DNA of 14,498 nucleotides from the NCBI GenBank assembly GCA_028678965.1, contig JAJRCM010000041.1, positions 1 through 14,498 of the forward strand, written 5' to 3'. Shown piece by piece: positions 6,365 through 12,785 of this stretch. Source of the DNA: Methanomicrobiales archaeon (GTDB lineage: Archaea > Halobacteriota > Methanomicrobia > Methanomicrobiales > JACTUA01). The position numbers and the translations under genes are program-made. How positions within the stretch are numbered: position 1 is the first letter of the stretch; each line of letters opens with the position of its first letter. The notes beneath the pieces are model-generated. The model saw nothing but the letters and a program-made list of their open reading frames with translations. It was not told where the DNA came from and did not search any database.

Positions 6365-7874
6365 AGACGTTCACCGCTTCACGGAGCCTTTGTAGAACCA
6401 TATCCTTCCCTAGCGCTTCGAGAAACCACCCGAGCCGCGGACCTTTCTTCTGGCCGAGGAACGCGAGATATATAACAGAGAACATATCAGCGGCACGCAC
6501 TCCGGTCGTTTCTGCTACCTCATAGACGCCGTTGTGAAGGTCGGCAGCACCCCACCTGGGTACGGATTCCAGGAACCTGAGATACCAAGTAAGCGCCTCG
6601 CGCATCTCTTTTCCGAGGTCCACCATTTGAGGTGGGAGGTGTTCACGCACCGCGAACTTCACCTCATCGGGTGCGTAGTTCCTGAGCCATATCTTCACCC
6701 GATGCGCCTGCTTCAGGACATTCTCATAATCGGAGACGTTATACCCACTCCTGGCCAGGCACTGAAAGATACCCCGATCGTCATGGGCGATCTGGACAAC
6801 GGTGACCATGTGCCGAAAGGGGATACGGGTTGGTATGAACGATATCCGGCTCAAAGCATATTCCCTGCTGTTCGCCTCCACCGCCATCCGGTCATATCCG
6901 TCGATAAGAGAGATAAGTCCCATGCCAGGGTCGAAATCAATAGGCTTCTCTGGACGTGACCGGACGATGAGATACCGGAGCACTTCGGGAGGGACTATCT
7001 CCAGCATTTCGTTGATGGTTACTACTACTCCCTTCGATGAGTGCATCTCTCCTTTCCCTTTCAGGCTGATCCACTCATACACAACGGGGAAGGGGGGTTC
7101 CGCGTGGAACACCTTCCGTACGATCTCTTTTCCTGTGTCGTAGGAGCCACCAGCGGAGGCATGATCTTTGCCGAAGGGTTCAACCGAGATTCCGAAATGT
7201 GCCCATCTCATCGGCCAGTCTACCCGCCAGACCAGCTTCCCCTCTCCCCGCGAGTAGTCCGCTGATCCTTCGTTACCACAGGTGCACTGGTAGCGGACCA
7301 GGTGGCGCTCCTGGTCATGGGAGAGGATTCGGGCATTGCTGATCCTTCCACAAACGTTGCAGACCGGGTAGAACGGAGTCCATTCGGGAGGGAGGGAGCG
7401 GCTGCTCACCCGTTCAAGGATGCGCCGAATCTCCGATGCCCCATTCAATGCCTGCCGTATCTCCTCCGTATAACTTCCCTTCCGGTACTCCTGGTGGGAA
7501 TAGAGCACCCGTGGTCGGATGTCCAGTTCTCGCAGGGCTGTGAGAAACGGGGTGAGAAAATGCTCTGCGTAGCTCCGGTGCTGGCCACAGGGGCAGGGGA
7601 TATCAGAGATGGGTTGCCCCACATAGGCGGCGAAGCGCTCAGGGAGAAAGGGGTACACTTTTCGCAGGGGATCAAAGTCATCAGCGATATAGAGTAGTTC
7701 CGCCTCTAGCCCGCGATGAATGATTGCTTTATACAGCAAATCTCCGGTGAGCACTTCCCGCATATTCCCGATATGAATGGGACCGGAAGGGGTGATCCCT
7801 GTGGCGATATGGTGCACCCGGTCCTGCGGGACTTCTGCCGCAAAGACATCTGCCCAGTGAATTTTTTCACTCAA
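6354..7874 (-). CDS. lysS: Class I lysyl-tRNA synthetase
   Basis: This charges tRNA-Lys with lysine. The 506-residue product is of the archaeal class I type, not the common class II type: it has the HIGH-like HIGN (34-37) in TPSGPIHIGN and a KMSKS-like MHSSKG (277-282). Two cysteine pairs (CNVCG and CTCG, about 170-205) and a CPCGQH further upstream look like metal-binding knuckles. The C-terminal third is helical, as in the family's anticodon-binding region. The start is a TTG at 7874, supported by GAGGTGG a few bases upstream and by the N-terminus HWADV typical of the family. It leads an operon with the radical SAM gene (11-bp overlap) and uppS. The link of a tRNA synthetase with those two is not functionally obvious. 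Confidence 0.95.
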   Translation of the reverse strand: MSEKIHWADVFAAEVPQDRVHHIATGITPSGPIHIGNMREVLTGDLLYKAIIHRGLEAELLYIADDFDPLRKVYPFLPERFAAYVGQPISDIPCPCGQHRSYAEHFLTPFLTALRELDIRPRVLYSHQEYRKGSYTEEIRQALNGASEIRRILERVSSRSLPPEWTPFYPVCNVCGRISNARILSHDQERHLVRYQCTCGNEGSADYSRGEGKLVWRVDWPMRWAHFGISVEPFGKDHASAGGSYDTGKEIVRKVFHAEPPFPVVYEWISLKGKGEMHSSKGVVVTINEMLEIVPPEVLRYLIVRSRPEKPIDFDPGMGLISLIDGYDRMAVEANSREYALSRISFIPTRIPFRHMVTVVQIAHDDRGIFQCLARSGYNVSDYENVLKQAHRVKIWLRNYAPDEVKFAVREHLPPQMVDLGKEMREALTWYLRFLESVPRWGAADLHNGVYEVAETTGVRAADMFSVIYLAFLGQKKGPRLGWFLEALGKDMVLQRLREAVNVFAH

Positions 7875-7922
7875 GAGACCACCTCAGTGTTGACCACGGG
7901 GAGAAACCATGGAAAGTAAAAT

Positions 7923-7952
7923 CCCATAAAAGTACGGGGTGAAATCATATAG
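7923..7952 (-). promoter_or_regulatory. Probable promoter of the lysS operon
   Basis: Read on the minus strand there are two TATA-like elements, CTATATG (7946-7952) and CTTTTATGG (7924-7932). Either would start transcription 25-50 nt before the TTG at 7874, leaving room for the GAGGTGG SD. The 131 bp between lysS and oapC hold this promoter and the oapC terminator only. Confidence 0.4.
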
Positions 7953-7974
7953 ATGCTTCCCCTGACAGAATGCA

Positions 7975-7989
7975 GGAAAAGAAAATAAT
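7975..7989 (-). terminator. Probable terminator of the oap operon
   Basis: On the minus strand, 17-31 nt beyond the oapC stop, the sequence reads ATTATTTTCTTTTCC: two close T-runs of the kind that stop archaeal RNA polymerase. No strong hairpin precedes them. Confidence 0.45.
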
Positions 7990-8005
7990 GGTTCGGAGCG
8001 TGGAC

Positions 8006-8413
8006 TTACTTCTTCCGCTTCTTTTTCTTTGACTTCGATTTCTTCGCGGAGGAGCGGGCCATGGATGGGATATCCACGACGTACTTCCCCTCCTTTCCAA
8101 TACCAAGTACCATCTCGTCGCTTTTCGCAAGCTTCTCGATATTTAACTCGTATCTTCCAGGACCCAGGATCCGGATGCTCTCAATCCTCTCGTAGTATTC
8201 TGGCGCCTGCTCTTTGGGGGGCTTTACCTCCAGAACCCCTTCCTTTTTCTCCTCGATAAGACTCTCCAGAGGCTTCTCTTCGAGCACGTCGGCATGCCGT
8301 TCTTCCTCACGGACATACAAAAATTTTTTACCGGAGCAGCTTGGGCACCCTTTCAATATGTCGGTGGAGCCATCTTCGAATTCCCGCCCGCACTTGACGC
8401 ACTTGTGTGGCAT
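8006..8413 (-). CDS. oapC: OapC-like zinc-ribbon protein
   Basis: This 135-residue protein opens with a zinc ribbon, C5-x2-C8 and C23-x2-C26 (CVKC and CPSC). A charged, Glu/Lys-rich linker follows (about 35-75), then a small conserved region (about 76-118, RIESIRILGPGRYELNIE) and a lysine-rich tail (about 122-135). The architecture and the neighbourhood fit OapC (COG3364), the third member of the origin-associated trio oapABC found near orc1/cdc6 genes in haloarchaea and conserved in many Euryarchaeota. The molecular role is unknown; the basic tail suggests nucleic acid binding. The ATG at 8413 lies 9 bp after the oapB stop, with AGGT about 11 nt upstream. Confidence 0.85.
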   Translation of the reverse strand: MPHKCVKCGREFEDGSTDILKGCPSCSGKKFLYVREEERHADVLEEKPLESLIEEKKEGVLEVKPPKEQAPEYYERIESIRILGPGRYELNIEKLAKSDEMVLGIGKEGKYVVDIPSMARSSAKKSKSKKKKRKK

Positions 8414-8422
8414 AGTAGTGTA

Positions 8423-8803
8423 TTACCTGGATGAAACCCAGGCACTGATCAGATCCTTCTCCTTCTTGATCATCTTTAGCTGATTCGCTGGTCCTATTAC
8501 CGTGAGCCGGGATCTGGCTTTACGACCGATAAGACGGGTGAAGAAGCTAGAGAACCCTCCCATGCTTTCCTGATCAGGATATGTTTCCATCTCAATGCCG
8601 GTGAACCCGTCCGGTTTTATCTCCATCATGGTCAGCTCAATGAGCTTGCTCGCTTCTTCTGGTGCGAGCCCTTTTTCCAGGACTACGATGTTACCCTCCT
8701 TCACGTCGTCTAGAATCAGACGAATCTTCTCCATGGAAGTGAGCCTCGCCATCCGGTCCTCTGATATAAGATCTATCTGGACTCCCTGGACTCCCTGCAA
8801 CAT
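8423..8803 (-). CDS. oapB: OapB-like protein (DUF2073)
   Basis: This is a protein of about 126 residues beginning MLQGVQGVQIDLISEDRM, with the family's conserved core (MEKIRLILDDVKEGNIVVLEKGLAPEE) and an end rich in Lys and hydrophobic residues. It matches the archaeal DUF2073/OapB family (COG3365), which travels with an Era-like GTPase (OapA) and a zinc-ribbon protein (OapC). Its function is not known; the archaeal OapB is unrelated to the bacterial OLE-RNA protein of the same name. The start is uncertain: GTG 8812 and ATG 8809 both touch the oapA stop, but ATG 8803 has GGTGA at a 5-nt spacing and I prefer it. Confidence 0.85.
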   Translation of the reverse strand: MLQGVQGVQIDLISEDRMARLTSMEKIRLILDDVKEGNIVVLEKGLAPEEASKLIELTMMEIKPDGFTGIEMETYPDQESMGGFSSFFTRLIGRKARSRLTVIGPANQLKMIKKEKDLISAWVSSR

Positions 8804-8808
8804 CGCCA

Positions 8809-9450
8809 TCACCCGAAGTAATCGGTCATCTGTTCGTAAAGGTTCTCCACATTCTTTCCTTCTAGTCCGGAGACTGGCACCACGGGATGCTGGGGGAATG
8901 CACTCTTGAGCCGTGCCGGGGCAGCATCCGGGAGATCAATTTTATTGGCTACGATGATCACGGGGAGTTTTCTGCTTTCAATAATACCGATCATCATGAT
9001 ATTCACCTGCATGAACGGGTCAAGAGTGCTGTCCAGGACGTAGATCACACCGTCGATATCCTCGCGGAGCCAGTGCATCGCTTCCGCCACACCCTCTGTT
9101 GCTTCCCGAGCCCGCACTATGGCTTCTTCCTTATCGAGACCGTACTCAAGAAACTCACGATAATCGATCTTAGTGGTCACACCGGGAGTGTCCACAATAT
9201 CGATAGTGATAGTGCTGCCATTGGCGCCATTGATAGTAATATTCTCCTTCCTGCGTGCACGTCTCGTTTCGTGGGGAATCTCGCTCACTGGACCGACAGC
9301 ATCCCCGGTCCAGTCCCTGACAATACGGTTTGCGAGCGTTGTCTTTCCCGCATTAGGAGGTCCATAAATACCGATGCGGGCACTTTTCTTTTTCAGGAAA
9401 AACTTGAGAAATCGTGAAATTTTCTTCCTTGCCCGAATAAGAAAACTCAT
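8809..9450 (-). CDS. oapA: OapA-like GTPase (Era-type)
   Basis: This 213-residue GTPase has a basic, amphipathic N-terminus (about 1-25, many Arg and Lys with Phe/Leu) and then the G domain: P-loop GPPNAGKT (30-37), DTPG (87-90) and NKID (169-172). There is no KH domain, so it is not Era itself; it fits the archaeal OapA family. It comes first in a run with OapB and OapC, all on the minus strand and nearly touching. A frame opens 20 codons earlier at 9510, but that stretch holds the probable TATA region; ATG 9450 has GGGAG 7 nt upstream and is preferred. The basic N-terminal helix could bind membrane or nucleic acid. Confidence 0.88.
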   Translation of the reverse strand: MSFLIRARKKISRFLKFFLKKKSARIGIYGPPNAGKTTLANRIVRDWTGDAVGPVSEIPHETRRARRKENITINGANGSTITIDIVDTPGVTTKIDYREFLEYGLDKEEAIVRAREATEGVAEAMHWLREDIDGVIYVLDSTLDPFMQVNIMMIGIIESRKLPVIIVANKIDLPDAAPARLKSAFPQHPVVPVSGLEGKNVENLYEQMTDYFG

Positions 9451-9481
9451 TCTACTGCTCCCGTCCTGCACTCCTTTTAAG

Positions 9482-9496
9482 TATATTCTATATTTC
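9482..9496 (-). promoter_or_regulatory. Probable TATA region of oapA
   Basis: On the minus strand the sequence AAATATAGAATATAC lies about 33-47 nt before the ATG at 9450, leaving a leader of 10-20 nt that contains the GGGAG SD. Confidence 0.5.
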
Positions 9497-9516
9497 TGAC
9501 CTAGATGCATATTAAT

Positions 9517-9545
9517 GCTGTGTACCGTCGAGCGGGAGACACAGC
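9517..9545 (+). other. Hairpin followed by a T-run in the divergent intergenic region
   Basis: GCTGTGT (9517-9523) and ACACAGC (9539-9545) form a perfect 7-bp stem around a 15-nt loop, and TTTTT follows at 9551-9555. No plus-strand gene ends here. It may be an attenuator or small RNA end upstream of the CBS operon, a regulator site, or chance. Confidence 0.35.
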
Positions 9546-9550
9546 GCCGG

Positions 9551-9580
9551 TTTTTAAACGGGAGGAGTATTCTTTAATAA
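9551..9580 (+). promoter_or_regulatory. Probable promoter of the CBS gene cluster
   Basis: Two TATA-like elements, TTTTTAAA (9551-9558, preceded by GC-rich bases as in a BRE) and CTTTAATAA (9572-9580), lie in the 194 bp between oapA and the first CBS gene. They would give leaders of about 40-65 nt before GTG 9645. Confidence 0.45.
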
Positions 9581-9644
9581 TCATGACGCATAGTATGTTG
9601 GTATTTTTACCCAGGGACATTACCAGCGAACCAGGGTGACTCTC

Positions 9645-10208
9645 GTGAAAAATAAACGTGATACGATGCAAATTGAGACCCGTGTTTCTCTCCGCGAGGT
9701 GATGCGGTACCACCCCACAACCATCGATTCCAAGGCCACTGTTGCCAAGGCAGCTGCGACTATGTGCCATGATGAGGTCGGCAGTTGCATCGTCCTCCAG
9801 AATAACATCCCTACCGGTATCATTACCGAACAGGACATCAACTGCAAAGTGGTCGCCAAGGATATCAAGCCCGGCAGCATTACGGTAAGCGAGGTGATGA
9901 GCACGCCCCTCATCACCATTTCTGCAGATAAAACGGTCGGAGACGCCGGACAGATGATGGTAAAGCACCACGTTCGGCGGCTGCCGGTGGTGGATGGGAC
10001 ACAGGTTGTTGGCATCGTCACGGTCCGAGATATTCTGAGTGTTGCGAGCGAGATCAATGAGATCATGACAGAGTTGATGGCGATTAATCGCGAGGACCTC
10101 GTGGAGATGGGCATCTGTGACAGGTGCCACACCATGTCTGATGATCTCCGACGGATTGATAACCTCATGCTCTGTTCGACATGCCGTGAGGAGGATAACC
10201 TGGTATGA
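9645..10208 (+). CDS. CBS-pair protein with C-terminal zinc ribbon (first CBS gene)
   Basis: The product (187 residues) holds one CBS pair: module 1 about residues 10-67 (LREVMRYHPTTIDS to TEQDINCKVV) and module 2 about 76-130 (VSEVMSTPLITISA to TVRDILSVA). A zinc ribbon ends it, C158-x2-C161 and C177-x2-C180 (CDRC and CSTC). CBS pairs usually bind adenine nucleotides or SAM-related ligands; the CBS plus zinc ribbon layout resembles Ta0289 of Thermoplasma, whose ribbon can hold metal. No catalytic domain is seen, so it likely acts on a partner or nucleic acid. The GTG at 9645 has AGGGTGA at a 5-nt spacing; GTG 9636 and ATG 9666 are alternatives. Its stop overlaps the next ATG (ATGA). Confidence 0.88.
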   Translation: MKNKRDTMQIETRVSLREVMRYHPTTIDSKATVAKAAATMCHDEVGSCIVLQNNIPTGIITEQDINCKVVAKDIKPGSITVSEVMSTPLITISADKTVGDAGQMMVKHHVRRLPVVDGTQVVGIVTVRDILSVASEINEIMTELMAINREDLVEMGICDRCHTMSDDLRRIDNLMLCSTCREEDNLV

Positions 10209-10960
10209 AAACCGCGGAACAGGTCGTTCGGGATGTTCCCCTCCTTGCCTTTAATGACCACCTCACCCGTGCGAGGCAGATCCTGCGGGATGATATCTAT
10301 CGGGAGTTGTACGTCCACAACGGGAAGCGTCGTTTGATGGGATACATCGATATCACAGATGTCCTGCGTATCACCGATACCAAATCAAATGTGACGGTTG
10401 AGGGTTTCATTAAGGAAGCGCCGGTCATATCCCCTGGCGATGACCTTGCACGGATTGCACGGGTGATTGACAGTGCGATGACCGACAGTGCAGTGATCAT
10501 TGATACACAGGGAAGCGTCATGGGGGTGGTTCTCCTCTCCGATATTTTTCCGTCGCTCATTACCCAGCACGAGATTCGGGGTTCGGTTGGTGACCACATG
10601 ACCCGTGATGTGGTGACTATTAAAGCCGATGCATCCATCCAGAAGGTGTATACCCTTATTGTGGAAAGCGGGTTTACTGCATTCCCGGTAGTCAGAGGAC
10701 GGAGCCCCATCGGGATGATCTCGCGTCGCGATCTCCTGAGGGAGCGGCATGTATTGAAGTCATTAAAGAACCAGTCTAAGATCAAGGTGGAATCAATAAT
10801 GACCACCCCCGCTATCACCGTGACACCAGCGGACCTTTTAAGCACTGCTGCCGCGGCACTGGTGAAGAATGATATCAGCAGGATGCCGGTGGTTGAAGGA
10901 AAGGAGATTGTCGGTATCATTGACCGGCACGATGTGTTGAAAGGACTTGTCATCACCTGA
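10205..10960 (+). CDS. Four-CBS-module protein (second CBS gene)
   Basis: All of this 251-residue protein is CBS modules, two Bateman pairs: modules about 1-60, 64-118, 128-180 and 193-248, each ending in a recognisable G-x-hydrophobic-D/R-x-x-D turn (for example GYIDITDVL, GVVLLSDIF, GMISRRDLL and GIIDRHDVL). The first module is shorter and less typical at its start (AEQVVRDVPLLAF) than the others. There is no signal peptide, membrane segment or attached enzyme domain, so it is a free-standing cytosolic sensor or regulatory subunit. It is translationally coupled to the CBS zinc-ribbon gene through an ATGA overlap and is followed by a 38-bp gap, the only real gap in the CBS block. The ligand is unknown. 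Confidence 0.88.
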   Translation: MKTAEQVVRDVPLLAFNDHLTRARQILRDDIYRELYVHNGKRRLMGYIDITDVLRITDTKSNVTVEGFIKEAPVISPGDDLARIARVIDSAMTDSAVIIDTQGSVMGVVLLSDIFPSLITQHEIRGSVGDHMTRDVVTIKADASIQKVYTLIVESGFTAFPVVRGRSPIGMISRRDLLRERHVLKSLKNQSKIKVESIMTTPAITVTPADLLSTAAAALVKNDISRMPVVEGKEIVGIIDRHDVLKGLVIT

Positions 10961-10974
10961 AGTAATCACCTGAA
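10952..10974 (+). repeat. Short direct repeat across the end of the second CBS gene
   Basis: ATCACCTGAA occurs twice (10952-10961 and 10965-10974), 13 bp apart, the first copy including the TGA stop. It probably came from a small slip duplication. Confidence 0.4.
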
Positions 10975-10998
10975 TACTAGACTAGAAGGAGAGCGATA

Positions 10999-11940
10999 AT
11001 GCACCGAAATAATCAGCAGAATCGATCAGCGGACAGACTTTTGAAAATGCCCGGTAAACTGGACCGCGGCCCAGTAAATTTTGAATCAAGGATTGCAAGG
11101 CAGGAGGGAGAGATAATGGCCATCGCCAGCCATGACGTGGTCTCAGTCGCTCCTACTACCTCCATTATCGGTGCGGTGAAGACCATGACGGAATGCGGTT
11201 TCCGGCGCCTTCCCATCACCGACCCGGGCACGAGGAAGCTTCGTGGGATTGTGACAGCCGGTGATATCATTGACCTGATGGGAGGAGGGAATAAATACAA
11301 CCTGGTCCAGGTGAAGCACAACGGCAACCTGCTGGCAGCGATCAATGAGAGTGTACGGGAGATCATGACCACAGACGTGATGACCGTACCAGATAGCGCC
11401 CGCATCCACGACGCCGTGGATATCATCGTCCACCACAAGATCGGCGGTCTCCCCATCATCAACAGCGGGGGTATTCTCTCCGGCATAGTGACCGAAAAAG
11501 ATGTGATGAAGGTTCTCTCCACCGAGAAAAGTCTCCTCGCTGTGAAGGAAATCATGAGCACGGCACTCAAGGTCACGAATCCGGACAGCCCTATTGGGAT
11601 GGCCACTCGTGAGATGATCCGTCACCGGTTTCGGAGGCTGCCGGTGGTGAAAGACGATGTTCTTTTCGGTATTGTTACGAACAGTGATATCGTGCGGTAC
11701 CTGGGAAGCGGAAAGGTATTCAACAAACTTGTTACCGGGGACATCGGTGAGGTTATGGGCCTTCCTGTCCGCACCCTCATCTCAGGAGCACTCCACACCA
11801 CTACTCCTGACCAGAATATCAATGACGCCGCCCGGAATATGCTGGAAAAAGGCATCGGAGCCCTGCCGGTGATTGAGGACACCCGCCTGGTGGGCCTGGT
11901 GACCGAATTTGATCTGGTGAAAGCGTTCGCCAGGGAGTGA
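10999..11940 (+). CDS. Four-CBS-module protein with N-terminal extension (third CBS gene)
   Basis: This 313-residue protein has an N-terminal extension of about 40 residues (Asn/Gln/Arg-rich at first, then KLDRGPVNFESRIARQEGE) and four CBS modules: about 40-95, 118-173, 181-236 and 253-310 (ends GIVTAGDIIDL, GIVTEKDVMKV, GIVTNSDIVRY and GLVTEFDLVKA). The ATG at 10999 has AGAAGGAG 5 nt upstream. A second in-frame ATG at 11116 also has a very good SD (GGAGGGA), and from there the protein would be 274 residues, like its neighbours; two forms are possible. The stop overlaps a GTG in the next gene. It has no enzyme domain; it is probably a ligand-binding regulatory protein. Confidence 0.88.
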   Translation: MHRNNQQNRSADRLLKMPGKLDRGPVNFESRIARQEGEIMAIASHDVVSVAPTTSIIGAVKTMTECGFRRLPITDPGTRKLRGIVTAGDIIDLMGGGNKYNLVQVKHNGNLLAAINESVREIMTTDVMTVPDSARIHDAVDIIVHHKIGGLPIINSGGILSGIVTEKDVMKVLSTEKSLLAVKEIMSTALKVTNPDSPIGMATREMIRHRFRRLPVVKDDVLFGIVTNSDIVRYLGSGKVFNKLVTGDIGEVMGLPVRTLISGALHTTTPDQNINDAARNMLEKGIGALPVIEDTRLVGLVTEFDLVKAFARE

Positions 11941-11945
11941 GAACC

Positions 11946-12785
11946 ATGAAGGCATCTGATGTGATGTCATCGCCGGTCTATGTCGTCTCTCCGAATGAGA
12001 ATATCGCCCATGCCAGGAACCTGATGCTGAAGCATCATATCTCACGGCTCCCCGTCATGGATAACACCCGTCTGGTAGGTATTCTGACCCGGAAGGACAT
12101 TGCCTACGGCTTACGGCACACTGAGCCAATCTGGCGGAGACGGCCTATCGACAATATTCCCGTGCAGGTACTGATGACCCCGGATCCCATCACCGTCATC
12201 CCTGCTGCCGGTATCAATGAGATCGCCACCCTGATGATCAATAACAGCATCAGTGGTATCCCGGTCGTGCTGAACGGATCGGTGATCGGTATGGTCACCA
12301 AGTCTGATCTCCTCAAATCAAGCCTGATTAAGAACCTTGCTCTGAACGCCGGGGATCTGATGGGAGATGCCATCACCGTCAGCAGGTACCATTCTCTCGA
12401 CCATATCATCGACCAGATGCGGGAGCAGAGTGACAAGATTGTGGTAATGAACAACGATGGAAGCATCGCGGGGATAATCACGGAAAGTAATCTTGCGTTC
12501 TTCGAATATCTCGGTCCTGATGCCGGACTCCCCCAGAAAGATGTGACCATCCTGCGGCGGGAGAAGTCGGCAGGAAGGAAGCGGCTGCGGTATGTTATGG
12601 ATGTCTCCGCTATCGCCGAGGATGTCATGACCAAGCCGGTGATCACGGTGACATGTGATGCCCCGGTGAGCACGCTTGTCACTCTCATGCAGGAGCACCA
12701 CGTCAGTAGCCTTGTGGTGATTGAGCGTGGGGAACTGAAGGGAATCGTGAAAAGAGATGATATTATACGGGAGGTAGCAAAATGA
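11946..12785 (+). CDS. Four-CBS-module protein (fourth CBS gene)
   Basis: This 279-residue protein has four modules: about 1-58 (MKASDVMSSPVYVV to RKDIAYGL), 72-127 (VLMTPDPITVI to KSDLLKSS), 135-187 (DLMGDAITVS to ESNLAFF) and 219-277 (DVMTKPVITVT to RDDIIREV). A basic linker of about 30 residues (RREKSAGRKRLR) separates the third and fourth. ATG 11946 has GGAGTGAG 5 nt upstream and is preferred over GTG 11937, which overlaps the previous stop. The stop overlaps the next ATG (ATGA). Nothing besides CBS modules is present; the role is presumably regulatory, with an unknown ligand. Confidence 0.87.
   Translation: MKASDVMSSPVYVVSPNENIAHARNLMLKHHISRLPVMDNTRLVGILTRKDIAYGLRHTEPIWRRRPIDNIPVQVLMTPDPITVIPAAGINEIATLMINNSISGIPVVLNGSVIGMVTKSDLLKSSLIKNLALNAGDLMGDAITVSRYHSLDHIIDQMREQSDKIVVMNNDGSIAGIITESNLAFFEYLGPDAGLPQKDVTILRREKSAGRKRLRYVMDVSAIAEDVMTKPVITVTCDAPVSTLVTLMQEHHVSSLVVIERGELKGIVKRDDIIREVAK

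Noticed and set aside
7945..8130. Small minus-strand frame of 61 codons
   Set aside because: It overlaps the lysine-rich end of oapC in another frame; its arginine/serine-rich product is a frame shadow.
8809..9450. The GTPase as bacterial-type Era
   Set aside because: It has Era-like G motifs but no KH domain and sits with OapB and OapC.
9451..9644. Replication origin between oapA and the CBS cluster
   Set aside because: There are AT-rich patches and a hairpin but no repeated origin recognition boxes, and no orc1/cdc6 gene in the window.
9620..10318. Minus-strand open frames opposite the first and second CBS genes
   Set aside because: They lie opposite clear CBS modules, and the translated sequences are low-complexity and without family features.
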